From Xenophilus aerolatus (GTDB lineage: Bacteria > Pseudomonadota > Gammaproteobacteria > Burkholderiales > Burkholderiaceae_C), in NCBI GenBank assembly GCA_029968055.1, contig JASCNX010000003.1:124001-188000 (forward strand): 64,000 nt of DNA, in the 5' to 3' direction. Shown one piece after another: positions 54,477 to 64,000 of the stretch (positions within the stretch are counted from its first letter, which is position 1; each line of letters starts with the position of its first letter). The notes beneath the pieces were generated by a model. That model searched no databases. It worked only from the letters and a program-made list of their open reading frames with translations, and was not told the DNA's origin. Made by a program: the position numbers and the translations under genes.

Positions 54477-55655
54477 ATGCTGCTGAGCCTGGCCCAATGG
54501 CTGCAGACGCTCTCGCCCGAGTTCGGGTTCCTGCGCGTGTTCCAGTACCTCACCTTCCGCGCCCTGATGGCGGCGCTCACGGCGCTGCTCATCGGGCTCG
54601 CGGTGGGGCCCTATGCGATCCGCCGGCTCACGGCGCTCAAGATCGGCCAGCCGGTGCGCGGCTACGGCATGGAAACGCACCTGACCAAGAGCGGCACGCC
54701 CACCATGGGCGGCGTGCTGGTGCTGTTCTCGATCGCCTTCGCCACGCTCATGTGGTTCGACCTGTCGAACCGCTTCGTCTGGATCGTGCTGTGGGTCACG
54801 CTGGGCTTCGGCGCCATCGGTTGGGTCGACGACTGGCGCAAGGTGGTGCGCAAGGACCCCGAAGGCATGCGCTCGCGCGAGAAGTACATGTGGCAGTCGC
54901 TCGTCGGCCTGGTCGCGGCCTTCTACCTGCTGTTCAGCATCTCCGAGAGCTCCAACTGGCGGGTGATGGAGCTGTTCGCCAACTGGGTGCGCTCGGGTTT
55001 CGCGCTCGACTTCCCGCCCAAGATCAACCTCATCGTGCCCTTCTTCAAGGAGGTGAGCTACCCGCTGGGCGGCATCGGCTTCGTCATCCTGACCTACCTG
55101 GTGATCGTCGGCGCCAGCAATGCCGTCAACCTCACCGACGGGCTCGACGGGCTGGCGATCATGCCGGTGGTGATGGTCGGCTCGGCCCTGGGCGTGTTCG
55201 CCTATGTCACGGGCAGCTCGGTGTTCGCGCGCTACCTGCTGTTCCCGCACATCCCCGGATCGGGCGAACTGCTGGTCTTCTGCTCGGCGATGGCCGGCGC
55301 GGGCCTGGCCTTCCTGTGGTTCAACACCCACCCGGCGCAGGTCTTCATGGGCGACGTCGGTGCGCTGGCACTCGGCGGCGCGCTGGGCACCATCGCCATC
55401 ATCGTGCGGCAGGAGATCGTGTTCTTCGTGATGGGCGGCATCTTCGTGGTCGAGGCGATCTCGGTGATGGCACAGGTCAGTTACTTCAAATACACGAAGA
55501 AGCGTTACGGCGAGGGCCGGCGCGTGCTGAAGATGGCACCCTTGCACCATCACTTCGAGAAGAGCGGCTGGCGCGAGACCCAGGTGGTCGTGCGCTTCTG
55601 GATCATCACCATGCTGCTGTGCCTGGTGGGCCTGTCGACCTTGAAGCTGCGCTAG
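54477..55655 (+). CDS. mraY: Phospho-MurNAc-pentapeptide translocase MraY
   Basis: 392-residue integral membrane enzyme transferring phospho-MurNAc-pentapeptide to undecaprenyl phosphate to make lipid I. About ten helices. The catalytic acidic motifs [13 protein letters not shown] and the family HxxxG-like AHHHFE ([15 protein letters not shown]) near the C-terminus are present, as is GVDDWRK-type WVDDWRKV. Start ATG gives the normal N-terminus. Confidence 0.97.
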   Translation: MLLSLAQWLQTLSPEFGFLRVFQYLTFRALMAALTALLIGLAVGPYAIRRLTALKIGQPVRGYGMETHLTKSGTPTMGGVLVLFSIAFATLMWFDLSNRFVWIVLWVTLGFGAIGWVDDWRKVVRKDPEGMRSREKYMWQSLVGLVAAFYLLFSISESSNWRVMELFANWVRSGFALDFPPKINLIVPFFKEVSYPLGGIGFVILTYLVIVGASNAVNLTDGLDGLAIMPVVMVGSALGVFAYVTGSSVFARYLLFPHIPGSGELLVFCSAMAGAGLAFLWFNTHPAQVFMGDVGALALGGALGTIAIIVRQEIVFFVMGGIFVVEAISVMAQVSYFKYTKKRYGEGRRVLKMAPLHHHFEKSGWRETQVVVRFWIITMLLCLVGLSTLKLR

Positions 55656-55666
55656 ACGGCACCGCA

Positions 55667-57721
55667 ATGCGACACCTCCAAGACCTCCCCGTCCTCATCC
55701 TGGGCCTCGGCGCGTCCGGCCTGGCGATGGCGCGCTGGTGCGCGCGGCACGGGGCGCAGGTGACGGTGGCCGACACGCGCGAGGCCCCGCCGCAACTGGC
55801 CGTGCTGCGCGAGCAGCTTCCCCAGGTGCGGTTCGTCGGCGGCCCCTTCGCGGCCGGCCTGGTCGAGGGCACGCCCATCCGTGCCGTGTACCGCTCGCCG
55901 GGCCTGTCGCCGGCGACGGTGGCACCGGTCGTGGACGCGGCGCGTGCCGTGGGGCTGGTGGTCGGCGGCGAACTCGACCTGTTCGCGCAGGCGCTGCGCG
56001 ACCTGCATGCGGCGCGCGTCGAGGCGGCGCAGGCGGCGGCGCCGGCCCCCGTCACGGACGATGCCGACCTCGGGCCGTCCGTCGCTGTCCAGGCGCCCGT
56101 CGCGGAGCCGGTGGAGCCGGAAGCTGCGCCCGTCGCGTCTGCGCCGGAAGAAGCGCTGCCCACCGCAGTCGCAGCGGAGCCGGTGCCCGCCGAGGACGAG
56201 CCCGCGGCGGGCATCGAGGCCGAATCCGCCACGCCGATCGCGCAAGTGCACGACGCCGAGGTCAGCGCCGACGACGTCGACGCTCCCCTCGGTGCGCAGG
56301 CCGAAGACGTCCGGCCCGACGCCTCGATTTCCGTGCCGGCGTCCGCGCCGAGCGCCGCCGAACCGGCCGCCTCCGGCGCCTACGTGCCCAAGGCCGCGCG
56401 CGAGGCCGCCGAATTCGTGGCACGCATCGCCGAACTGTCGACCCCGGCCGCCCTGGCGCAGGCCGAGGAAGAACCTGCGCCTGCGCCGGCCGTCGTCATC
56501 GAAGCTCCGGCCGCGCCCGCGGGCTACACCCCGGCCGTGCTCGCCATCACCGGCACCAACGGCAAGACCACCGTCACCTCGCTCACGGCGCAGTTGGTCG
56601 AGCACGCCGGCAAGTCCGTGGCCGTCGCCGGCAACATCGGCCCGACGCTGCTGGACACCCTGGCCGCGCACATCGACGCCGACACGCTGCCGCAGGTGTG
56701 GGTGCTCGAACTCTCCAGCTTCCAGCTCGACGGCGTGCAGGGCTTCGAGCCCACGGCCGCCACGGTGCTCAACATCACGCAGGACCACCTCGACTGGCAC
56801 GGCGACATGGCGAGCTACGCCGGCGCCAAGGCGCGCATCTTCGGCCAGAAGGGCCTGATGGTGCTCAACCGCGACGATGCCGCGGTCATGGCCCTGCTGC
56901 CACCCCCCCTGAGGGCCAAGCTGCAGAAGCCGGTGGTGCGCGCCCACCTCACCTTCGGCGCCGACCTGCCGCAGCGCCCGGGCGATTTCGGCATCGAACG
57001 CATCAACGGCATGGCCTGGCTGGTGCGTGCCCACGAGGCCGACGAGACGCAGAAGCGCAAGCGCGGCGCCGTGCAGGAAGGAGACATCCACCTGCAGCGC
57101 CTGATGCCCGCCGACGCGCTGCGCATCCGCGGCCAGCACAACGCGCTCAACGCGCTGGCGGCGCTCGCGCTGGCGGTGTCGGCCGGCTGCCCGATGGGCC
57201 CGATGCTCTATGGCCTACGCGAATACCGCGGCGAGCCGCACCGCGTCGAGCCTGTCGCGATCATCGATGGCGTCGAGTATTTCGACGACAGCAAGGGCAC
57301 CAACGTCGGTGCGACTGCGGCGGCACTGCTGGGGCTGGGGGTGGACCGCAAGGTCATCGTGATCCTCGGCGGCGAAGGCAAGGGCCAGGACTTCTCGCCG
57401 CTGGCCGAGCCGGTGCGGCGCTTCGCGCGCGCCGTGGTGCTGATCGGCCGCGATGCGCCGGTCATCGAGTCGGCCCTTGCCGACACCGGCGTGCCGCTGC
57501 TGCACGCGCCCGACATGGACGAGGCGGTGGCCACCGCCGCCCGCCGCGCGCATGCCGGCGACGCCGTGCTGCTGTCGCCGGCCTGCGCCAGCTTCGACAT
57601 GTTCAAAGACTACGCACACCGTGCCGAGGTGTTCCGCGCGGCCGTGGAGGCGTTGCAGGACGCACCGGGATCCCTGCGCGAACTCGACGATGCGCCTGCC
57701 TCCGGAGGCCTTCAGCCATGA
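55667..57721 (+). CDS. murD: UDP-MurNAc-L-Ala-D-Glu ligase MurD with large Ala/Pro-rich insert
   Basis: ATP-dependent D-glutamate ligase. N-terminal nucleotide-sugar domain (1-113; [16 protein letters not shown]), ATP loop GTNGKTT at 296-302, LELSSFQL, and a C-terminal domain with [13 protein letters not shown] and [12 protein letters not shown]. It is 684 residues against about 440 in E. coli. The difference is an insert of about 170 residues (114-285; 56006-56521) rich in Ala, Pro, Glu and Val, without frame disruption, between the N-terminal domain and the ATP loop. A smaller insert is near residue 460. Activity is likely, as all motifs are intact. Confidence 0.95.
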   Translation: MRHLQDLPVLILGLGASGLAMARWCARHGAQVTVADTREAPPQLAVLREQLPQVRFVGGPFAAGLVEGTPIRAVYRSPGLSPATVAPVVDAARAVGLVVGGELDLFAQALRDLHAARVEAAQAAAPAPVTDDADLGPSVAVQAPVAEPVEPEAAPVASAPEEALPTAVAAEPVPAEDEPAAGIEAESATPIAQVHDAEVSADDVDAPLGAQAEDVRPDASISVPASAPSAAEPAASGAYVPKAAREAAEFVARIAELSTPAALAQAEEEPAPAPAVVIEAPAAPAGYTPAVLAITGTNGKTTVTSLTAQLVEHAGKSVAVAGNIGPTLLDTLAAHIDADTLPQVWVLELSSFQLDGVQGFEPTAATVLNITQDHLDWHGDMASYAGAKARIFGQKGLMVLNRDDAAVMALLPPPLRAKLQKPVVRAHLTFGADLPQRPGDFGIERINGMAWLVRAHEADETQKRKRGAVQEGDIHLQRLMPADALRIRGQHNALNALAALALAVSAGCPMGPMLYGLREYRGEPHRVEPVAIIDGVEYFDDSKGTNVGATAAALLGLGVDRKVIVILGGEGKGQDFSPLAEPVRRFARAVVLIGRDAPVIESALADTGVPLLHAPDMDEAVATAARRAHAGDAVLLSPACASFDMFKDYAHRAEVFRAAVEALQDAPGSLRELDDAPASGGLQP

Positions 57722-59019
57722 GCAGCATCCCCTCCGCCGCGACACCCAACAGCACCGGCAGCCGCTTCGGCGGCTGGTTCCGCCGCGCCGCGAAGAGCGG
57801 CATGGACGCACTGCCCATGCACCTGCCGGTGCGCCTCGGTGGGGGCGACTTCACGCAGACCAAGGCCGCGCCGGTGCGCGTGCTCGGCTTCGACCAGGCC
57901 ATGCTGTGGGTGGTCGTCGCCCTGCTGGCCTGGGGCTTCGTGATGGTGTATTCGGCCTCCATCGCGCTGGGCGACAACCCGCGCTTCGCGCGCGCCAACT
58001 ACAGCCAGTTCTTCTTCGTCGTGCGGCACGGCGCCTTCATCGCCATCGCCTTCGTGGCGGGGCTGCTGGCCTTCCAGGTGCCGATGCGCATCTGGGAGCG
58101 CGTCGCACCCTGGCTCTTCATCATCTCGATCCTGCTGCTGGTGCTGGTGCTGGTGCCGCACATCGGCCGGGTGGTCAACGGCGCGCGCCGCTGGCTGCCG
58201 CTGGGCATCATGAACTTCCAGCCTTCCGAACTCGCGAAGCTGGCCATGGTGCTCTACGCGGCGAGCTACATGGTGCGCAAGATGGAGATCAAGGAGCGCT
58301 TCTTCCGCGCCGTCGCGCCGATGGGCATTGCCGTGTTCGTGATCGGCATGCTGCTGCTGGCCGAGCCCGACATGGGCGCCTTCATGGTGATCGCCGTGAT
58401 CGCCATGGGCATCCTCTTCCTGGGCGGCGTCAACGCGCGCATGTTCTTCGTGATCGCGACGCTGGTGGTGGCGGCCTTCGCGCTCATCATCGCGACCAGC
58501 CAGTTCCGGCGCGAGCGCATCTTCGCGTACCTCGACCCCTTCAGCGAGGAGCATGCGCTGGGCAAGGGCTACCAGCTCTCGCACGCGCTGATCGCCATCG
58601 GCCGCGGCGAGATCTTCGGCGTCGGCCTGGGCGGCAGCGTCGAGAAGCTGCACTGGCTGCCCGAGGCGCACACCGACTTCCTGCTGGCCGTGCTGGGCGA
58701 GGAGTTCGGCCTGGTCGGCGTGATGCTGATCATCGTGCTCTTCCTCTGGCTCACGCGCCGCATCATGCACATCGGCCGCCAGGCGATCGCGCTGGACCGC
58801 GTGTTCGCCGGCCTCACGGCCCAGGGCGTCGGCATCTGGATCGGCTTCCAGGCCTTCATCAACGTGGGCGTGAACCTCGGCGCGCTGCCGACCAAGGGCC
58901 TGGGCCTGCCGCTCATGAGCTTCGGCGGCTCCGCCATGCTGATGGACCTGGTCGCGCTCGCACTCGTGCTGCGCGTGGACTACGAGAACCGCGTGTTGAT
59001 GCGCGGAGGGCGCGTATGA
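57718..59019 (+). CDS. ftsW: Septal peptidoglycan polymerase FtsW
   Basis: 433-residue SEDS-family glycosyltransferase. After a 55-residue cytosolic N-terminus come ten helices. Conserved features: [51 protein letters not shown] and the C-terminal [15 protein letters not shown]. It pairs with FtsI. The start overlaps the murD stop and the stop overlaps the murG start, each by four bases. Confidence 0.97.
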   Translation: MSSIPSAATPNSTGSRFGGWFRRAAKSGMDALPMHLPVRLGGGDFTQTKAAPVRVLGFDQAMLWVVVALLAWGFVMVYSASIALGDNPRFARANYSQFFFVVRHGAFIAIAFVAGLLAFQVPMRIWERVAPWLFIISILLLVLVLVPHIGRVVNGARRWLPLGIMNFQPSELAKLAMVLYAASYMVRKMEIKERFFRAVAPMGIAVFVIGMLLLAEPDMGAFMVIAVIAMGILFLGGVNARMFFVIATLVVAAFALIIATSQFRRERIFAYLDPFSEEHALGKGYQLSHALIAIGRGEIFGVGLGGSVEKLHWLPEAHTDFLLAVLGEEFGLVGVMLIIVLFLWLTRRIMHIGRQAIALDRVFAGLTAQGVGIWIGFQAFINVGVNLGALPTKGLGLPLMSFGGSAMLMDLVALALVLRVDYENRVLMRGGRV

Positions 59020-60092
59020 CCGGCCGCACCGCACTCGTGATGGCCGGTGGCACCGGTGGCCACATCTTCCCCGGCCTGGCCGTGGCGGAGGAACTGCGCG
59101 CGCGCGGCTGGCGCGTGCATTGGCTGGGCGCACCCGGCAGCATGGAAGAGAAGCTCGTGCCGCCGCGCGGCTTTGCCTTCGAGCCCGTGCAGTTCGGCGG
59201 CGTCCGCGGCAAGGGGCCGGTCACGCTGGCGCTGCTGCCGCTCAAGCTGCTGCGTGCCTTCTGGCAGAGCATCCAGGTGGTGCGGCGGGTCAAGCCGCAG
59301 GTGGTCGTCGGCCTGGGCGGCTACATCACCTTCCCGGGCGGCATGATGAGCGTGCTGCTCGGCAGGCCGCTGGTGCTGCACGAGCAGAACTCGGTGGCCG
59401 GCATGGCCAACAAGGTGCTGGCCGGTGTGGCCGACCGTGTGTTCACCGCCTTTCCCGATGTGATGGCCAAGGCGAAGTGGGTGGGCAACCCGCTGCGCGA
59501 AGCCTTCCTGTCGCAGCCCGGGCCGGTCGAGCGCTTTGCCGGACGCACCGGGCCGCTGAAGCTGCTGGTCGTCGGCGGCAGCCTGGGCGCCAGGGCGCTT
59601 AACGCCATCGTGCCGAAGGCGCTGGCCCGCATCGCGCCGGCCGAGCGGCCCATCGTGCTGCACCAGAGCGGCGCCAAACAGATCGACGAGTTGCGCGCCA
59701 ACTACGCCGCGGCCGGTGTCGACGCCGAACTGACGCCTTTCATCGAGGACACCGCGCAGGCCTATGCCGCCGCGGACCTCATCGTCGCGCGCGCCGGCGC
59801 CAGCACCGTGACCGAGATCGCGGCGGTGGGTGCGGCTGCACTCTTCGTTCCTTTCCCGTCGGCGGTGGACGACCACCAGACCACCAATGCCCGCTTCCTC
59901 GTCGACGCGGGCGGTGGCTGGCTCGTCCAGCAGACCGACCTGACCCCTGAACTCTTGTCCGATTTGCTACAGAAAACCGAGCGCTCCACGCTGATGGAGC
60001 GGGCGCTGAAGGCCAAAGCGATGCAGAAGACCGAGGCCACGGCCGAGGTTGTGAAGGCGTGTGAAGAACTCGCTGTCGGAGGCCGCAAATGA
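59016..60092 (+). CDS. murG: Lipid II synthase MurG
   Basis: 358-residue GT28 glycosyltransferase adding GlcNAc to lipid I at the inner face of the membrane. [17 protein letters not shown] is the donor loop; [15 protein letters not shown] and [12 protein letters not shown] follow, and the UDP-GlcNAc site lies in [15 protein letters not shown]. The start overlaps ftsW, and the stop overlaps the murC start by four bases. Confidence 0.97.
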   Translation: MTGRTALVMAGGTGGHIFPGLAVAEELRARGWRVHWLGAPGSMEEKLVPPRGFAFEPVQFGGVRGKGPVTLALLPLKLLRAFWQSIQVVRRVKPQVVVGLGGYITFPGGMMSVLLGRPLVLHEQNSVAGMANKVLAGVADRVFTAFPDVMAKAKWVGNPLREAFLSQPGPVERFAGRTGPLKLLVVGGSLGARALNAIVPKALARIAPAERPIVLHQSGAKQIDELRANYAAAGVDAELTPFIEDTAQAYAAADLIVARAGASTVTEIAAVGAAALFVPFPSAVDDHQTTNARFLVDAGGGWLVQQTDLTPELLSDLLQKTERSTLMERALKAKAMQKTEATAEVVKACEELAVGGRK

Positions 60093-61534
60093 AGCACGCC
60101 ATCCGCCACATCCATTTCGTCGGCGTGGGCGGCTCCGGCATGAGCGGCATCGCCGAGGTGCTGCTCAACCTGGGCTACACGATCTCCGGCTCCGACCTGG
60201 CCGACAGCGCGACGCTGCGCCGGCTGGCGGGCCTGGGCATCCGCACCTTCGTCGGCCACGAGGCCGCGCACATCGCCGGCGCCGACGCGGTCGTCACCTC
60301 CACCGCGGTGAAGGCCGACAACCCCGAGGTGCTGGCTGCGCGCGAGCGCAAGATCCCGGTGGTGCCGCGGGCGCTGATGCTGGCCGAGCTGATGCGCCTG
60401 AAGCAGGGCATCGCGATCGCCGGCACACACGGCAAGACCACCACCACCAGCCTGGCCGCGAGCGTGCTCGCAGCGGCGGGGCTCGACCCCACTTTCGTGA
60501 TCGGCGGGCGGCTGAACAGCGCCGGTGCCAACGCCAAGCTCGGCAGCGGCGACCACATCGTGGTCGAGGCCGACGAGTCCGACGCGTCCTTCCTCAACCT
60601 GCTGCCCGTGATGGCGGTGGTGACGAACATCGACGCCGACCACATGGAGACCTACGGGCACGACTTCGCGAAGCTGCAGCAGGCCTTCGTCGACTTCCTG
60701 CACCGCATGCCTTTCTACGGCGTGGCCATCCTGTGCACCGACGATCCGGCGATCCGCCAGATCATTCCTCAGGTGACCTGCCCGGTGACCAGCTACGGCT
60801 TCGGCGAAGAGGCGCAGGTGCGTGCCATCGACGTGCGCGCCGTCGGTGGCCAGATGCACTTCACGGCGCAGCGCCGCAACGGCGTGGTGCTGCCCGACCT
60901 GCCCATCGTGCTGAACCTGCCGGGCGAGCACAACGTGCGCAACGCGCTGTCGGTGATCGCCATCGCCGTCGAGCTCGGCATCGCCGACGAGGCGGTGCAG
61001 CGCGGCCTGGCCGACTTCAAGGGCGTGGGCCGCCGCTTCCAGCGCTATGGCGAGGTGGCGGCGCCGCAGGGCGGCAGCTTCACCCTCATCGACGACTACG
61101 GCCACCACCCGGTCGAGATGGCGGCCACCGTCGCGGCGGCCCGCGGCGCCTTCCCCGGCCGCCGCCTGGTGCTGGCCTTCCAGCCGCACCGCTACACCCG
61201 CACGCGCGACTGCTTCGAGGATTTCGTCAAGGTGATCGGCCAGGCCGACGCCGTGCTGCTGGCCGAGGTGTACGCCGCCGGCGAGGCGCCGATCGTGGCC
61301 GCCGACGGGCGCTCGCTGGCGCGCGCACTGCGCGTGGCGGGCAAGGTCGAGCCGGTCTTCGTCGACGACATCGGTGCCATGCCGCAGGCCATCCTCGACA
61401 ACGCGCGCGGGGGCGATGTGGTGATCTGCATGGGGGCGGGCTCCATCGGCGGCGTGCCCGCCAAGGTGGTCGAACTGGGCGGTGCGCTGCCTTCGACCCA
61501 TGAACGCCTGCTGCAGGAAGGACGGGTGCTGTGA
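60089..61534 (+). CDS. murC: UDP-MurNAc-L-alanine ligase MurC
   Basis: 481-residue first ligase of the Mur series. [18 protein letters not shown]-terminus, ATP loop [16 protein letters not shown] (about 111-126), [10 protein letters not shown], and C-terminal [10 protein letters not shown]. Length is typical. Its stop overlaps the GTG start of ddl. Confidence 0.97.
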   Translation: MKHAIRHIHFVGVGGSGMSGIAEVLLNLGYTISGSDLADSATLRRLAGLGIRTFVGHEAAHIAGADAVVTSTAVKADNPEVLAARERKIPVVPRALMLAELMRLKQGIAIAGTHGKTTTTSLAASVLAAAGLDPTFVIGGRLNSAGANAKLGSGDHIVVEADESDASFLNLLPVMAVVTNIDADHMETYGHDFAKLQQAFVDFLHRMPFYGVAILCTDDPAIRQIIPQVTCPVTSYGFGEEAQVRAIDVRAVGGQMHFTAQRRNGVVLPDLPIVLNLPGEHNVRNALSVIAIAVELGIADEAVQRGLADFKGVGRRFQRYGEVAAPQGGSFTLIDDYGHHPVEMAATVAAARGAFPGRRLVLAFQPHRYTRTRDCFEDFVKVIGQADAVLLAEVYAAGEAPIVAADGRSLARALRVAGKVEPVFVDDIGAMPQAILDNARGGDVVICMGAGSIGGVPAKVVELGGALPSTHERLLQEGRVL

Positions 61535-62508
61535 GCCAATTCGATCCGACATCCTTCGGCAAGGTCGCGGTGCTCTTCGGCGGCAGTTCGGCCGAGCGCG
61601 AGGTGTCGCTCATGTCCGGCACCGGCGTGCTCGAGGCGCTGAAGAGCCGCGGGGTCGACGCCCATGCTTTCGATCCCGCCCAGCGCGACCTCGCCGAACT
61701 CAAGCGCGACGGCTTCGCGCGCTGCTTCATCGCGCTGCACGGCCGGCACGGCGAGGACGGCACCGTGCAGGGCGCGCTGGAACTGCTCGGCGTGCCCTAC
61801 ACCGGCTCCGGCGTCATGGCTTCCAGCGTGGCGATGGACAAGGTCATGACCAAGCGCCTCTGGCAGGCCGACGGGCTGCCCACGCCGAAGTACGTGCGCC
61901 TGGCCTTCGACCAGCAAAGCCGCGAGCAGGTGCGCGCCGTGCCCGACGTGCTGGGCCTGCCGCTGATCGTCAAGCCGCCGCGCGAGGGCTCGTCCATCGG
62001 CGTGACCAAGGTGCGCGGCTACTCCGACATGCAGGACGCCGTCGCCCTGTCCGCGAAGTACGACCCCGACGTGCTGTGCGAAGAGTTCATCGAGGGCGAT
62101 GAAGTCACGTGCGCCGTGCTGGGCAGCGGCCTGGACGCGGTGGCGCTGCCGGTGGTTCGCATCGCCGCCCCCGAGGGCGCCTACGACTACCAGAACAAGT
62201 ACTTCACCGACGACGTGAAGTACCACTGCCCGGCCGGCCTGCCCGACGCGCTCGAACAGGAGATCCGCCACCTGGCGCTGGCCGCCTACCGCACGCTCGG
62301 CTGTCGCGGCTGGGGGCGGGCCGACCTGATGATCCGCGCCAGCGACCGCAAGCCCTTCCTGCTGGAGATGAACACCTCGCCCGGCATGACCAGCCATTCG
62401 CTGGTGCCCATGTCGGCGCGCGCGGCCGGCATCGCCTACGAAGACCTGTGCGTGCGGGTGCTTGCCAGCGCGACCCTCGATTCGGCCCCGCCGGAGCACG
62501 CCACCTGA
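61531..62508 (+). CDS. ddl: D-alanine-D-alanine ligase
   Basis: 325-residue ATP-grasp ligase making the D-Ala-D-Ala used by Mur[18 protein letters not shown] (N-terminal substrate site), [13 protein letters not shown], and ATP-grasp segments [32 protein letters not shown] and the metal site [14 protein letters not shown]. The GTG start overlaps the murC stop. DdlB is the usual name at this location. Confidence 0.97.
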   Translation: MSQFDPTSFGKVAVLFGGSSAEREVSLMSGTGVLEALKSRGVDAHAFDPAQRDLAELKRDGFARCFIALHGRHGEDGTVQGALELLGVPYTGSGVMASSVAMDKVMTKRLWQADGLPTPKYVRLAFDQQSREQVRAVPDVLGLPLIVKPPREGSSIGVTKVRGYSDMQDAVALSAKYDPDVLCEEFIEGDEVTCAVLGSGLDAVALPVVRIAAPEGAYDYQNKYFTDDVKYHCPAGLPDALEQEIRHLALAAYRTLGCRGWGRADLMIRASDRKPFLLEMNTSPGMTSHSLVPMSARAAGIAYEDLCVRVLASATLDSAPPEHAT

Positions 62509-62509
62509 C

Positions 62510-63301
62510 ATGGCCGACTCCATTCCCACCCCCTTCGATGTCAAGCTCATGAACATCCTGGCCACGCTCATGTTCGCGGCCTGCGGTGTGCTGCTGCTGG
62601 CCGCGGCGGCCTGGTGGGTGCTGCGCCAGCCCTTCTTTCCCATCGCGGGGCTGAAGGTGGACGGCGACGTGACGCACAACAACGCGATCACCCTGCGTGC
62701 CAACGTGGCGCCGCAGCTCGCCGGCAACTTCTTCACCGTCGACCTGGCCAAGGCGCGTGCCGCCTTCGAGTCGGTGCCGTGGGTGCGCAAGGCGGTGGTG
62801 CGGCGCGAGTTTCCCAACAAGCTGCGCGCGACGCTGGTGGAGCACCTGCCGGTGGCGCACTGGGGCACCGAGGCCGAGTCGCGCATGGTCAACAGCTACG
62901 GCGAGGTCTTCGAGGCCAACACCGCCGAGGCCGACGACGACCTGCCGCGCCTGTCGGGACCGGACGACCAGGCCGGCCACGTGCTGGGCATGTACCGCGA
63001 GCTGGTGCCGGTGTTCAAGGCCAGGGACCTGGAACTCGACGAGCTGGACCTGTCCAGCCGCGGCAGCTGGCAGGCGACGCTGTCCAACGGCGCCGTCATC
63101 GAGCTGGGCCGCGGCAGCAGCGACGAGGTCAAGGCCCGCACCGAACGCTTCCTGCGCAGCGTGCGGCAGGTGGCGGCGCAATACGGCCGCAGCATCGACT
63201 CGGTCGAGAGCGCCGACCTGCGCCATGCCGATGCCTATGCGCTGCGCCTGCGTGGCGTGACGGTGGCCGCCGAGGGCGCTCCCGCGCCCAAGAAGAAATA
63301 G
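62510..63301 (+). CDS. ftsQ: Cell division protein FtsQ
   Basis: 263-residue bitopic division protein. A short cytosolic N-terminus, one helix (about 18-38; TLMFAACGVLLLAAAAWWVL), a POTRA domain starting FPIAGLKVDGDV, and the FtsQ beta domain to about 245. The start ATG is one base after the ddl stop. The C-terminus ends in a Lys-rich PAPKKK tail. Joins FtsL and FtsB. Confidence 0.94.
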   Translation: MADSIPTPFDVKLMNILATLMFAACGVLLLAAAAWWVLRQPFFPIAGLKVDGDVTHNNAITLRANVAPQLAGNFFTVDLAKARAAFESVPWVRKAVVRREFPNKLRATLVEHLPVAHWGTEAESRMVNSYGEVFEANTAEADDDLPRLSGPDDQAGHVLGMYRELVPVFKARDLELDELDLSSRGSWQATLSNGAVIELGRGSSDEVKARTERFLRSVRQVAAQYGRSIDSVESADLRHADAYALRLRGVTVAAEGAPAPKKK

Positions 63302-63326
63302 AGAAGAGTGACCTGAGGACACATCG

Positions 63327-64000
63327 ATGCCCAAAGAATACAAAGACCTGGTTGTCGGACTCGACATCGGCACCGCCAAGGTGATGGCCGTGGTGGCCGA
63401 GGTGCTGCCCAACGGCGAGCTGAAGCTGGCCGGCCTGGGCGTGGCGCCGTCCAACGGCCTCAAGCGCGGCGTGGTGGTCAACATCGACGCCACGGTGCAG
63501 AGCATCCAGCAGGCCCTCAAGGAGGCCGAGTTCATGGCCGACTGCAAGATCGGCCGCGTCTACACCGGCATCACCGGCAGCCACATCCGCGGCATCAACT
63601 CCAGCGGCATGGTGGCGGTGAAGGACAAGGAGGTCACCACCGCCGACGTGGCCCGCGTGGTCGAGACCGCCCGCGCGATCAACATCTCGAGCGACCAGCG
63701 CCTGCTGCTGGTGGAGCCGCAGGAGTTCGTGATCGACGGCCAGGACGTCAAGGAGCCGATCGGCATGAGCGGCATGCGCCTGGAAGCCAAGGTGCACATC
63801 GTGACCGGCGCCCAGAGCGCGGCGGAGAACATCATCAAGTGCGTGCGCCGCTGCGGCCTCGAAGTGGACCAGCTCATGCTGAACCCGCTCGCGTCGAGCC
63901 AGGCGGTGTTGACCGAGGACGAACGCGAACTGGGCGTGGTGCTGGTGGACATCGGCGCCGGCACCACCGACGTGGCCATCTTCACCAACGGCGCGATCCG
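63327..64000 (+). CDS. ftsA: Cell division protein FtsA (partial, 5' end)
   Basis: Actin-like membrane tether for FtsZ. The first 224 codons are present and the gene runs off the right edge. DIGTAKVMAVVAEV (phosphate 1 loop) and VLVDIGAGTTDVAIFTNG (phosphate 2) are clear; the 1C domain lies in between (ITGSHIRGINSSGMV). A GAGGA ribosome site precedes the ATG, 25 bases after ftsQ. Confidence 0.96.
   Translation, partial: MPKEYKDLVVGLDIGTAKVMAVVAEVLPNGELKLAGLGVAPSNGLKRGVVVNIDATVQSIQQALKEAEFMADCKIGRVYTGITGSHIRGINSSGMVAVKDKEVTTADVARVVETARAINISSDQRLLLVEPQEFVIDGQDVKEPIGMSGMRLEAKVHIVTGAQSAAENIIKCVRRCGLEVDQLMLNPLASSQAVLTEDERELGVVLVDIGAGTTDVAIFTNGAI

Noticed and set aside
52832-55666. Upstream extension of murD through murF and mraY in another frame
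   Set aside because: The frame is merely open. The murD product begins at 55667 with the canonical N-terminus, right after the mraY stop.

Overview
The window is high-GC chromosomal DNA from a betaproteobacterium, most likely a member of the Comamonadaceae (order Burkholderiales). Three things point there: the gene order cobW-dksA-STAS protein-hslV-hslU; a complete division and cell wall (dcw) cluster starting at mraZ; and a terephthalate operon in the same order as in Comamonas. No phage, insertion sequence, CRISPR array, rRNA or tRNA was seen. The only structural RNA gene found is rnpB.

Region 1 (1-12.3 kb) is catabolic and accessory. It holds the start of a peptide-type ABC transporter (permease and binding protein) behind an IclR regulator, then pyrC, two consecutive NYN-domain proteins of different base composition, and a DUF3025 protein. 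A compact minus-strand operon follows, tphC-tphA2-tphA3-tphB-tphA1, divergent from an IclR-type regulator (tphR). Together these take up terephthalate and oxidise it to protocatechuate. Lower-pathway genes and the membrane partners of TphC are not in the window.

Region 2 (12.4-36 kb) is mixed. It contains htpX, a ProQ-family protein, an overlapping trio (flavin reductase, queuosine-precursor transporter, COG2509 flavoprotein), a J-domain protein, and three LysR genes each divergent from an enzyme or transporter gene (dkgB, an MFS exporter, a YdbC-like reductase). It also has cysK, rnpB, a degenerate RsuA-type pseudouridine synthase, a Nudix/metallo-beta-lactamase fusion, an M48 protease, a DUF898 membrane protein, a hybrid histidine kinase, corA, an amidohydrolase and a CsbD-family protein.

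Region 3 (36-47.7 kb) is housekeeping on the plus strand: a deaminase, an I78-like lipoprotein, dapF-DUF484-ydcF-xerC-rlmI, a His-rich COG0523 GTPase, a DksA lacking most zinc ligands, a STAS-like protein, and hslVU. Two copies of a dispersed inverted repeat lie in this stretch.

Region 4 (47.7-64 kb) is the dcw cluster, mraZ-rsmH-ftsL-ftsI-murE-murF-mraY-murD-ftsW-murG-murC-ddl-ftsQ-ftsA (cut at the window end). Most genes overlap by 1-4 bases. It is preceded by a leader with four GTG half-sites at exact 10-base spacing, read as the MraZ operator. Its MurD carries an insert of about 170 residues, rich in Ala, Pro and acidic residues, just before the ATP-binding loop.
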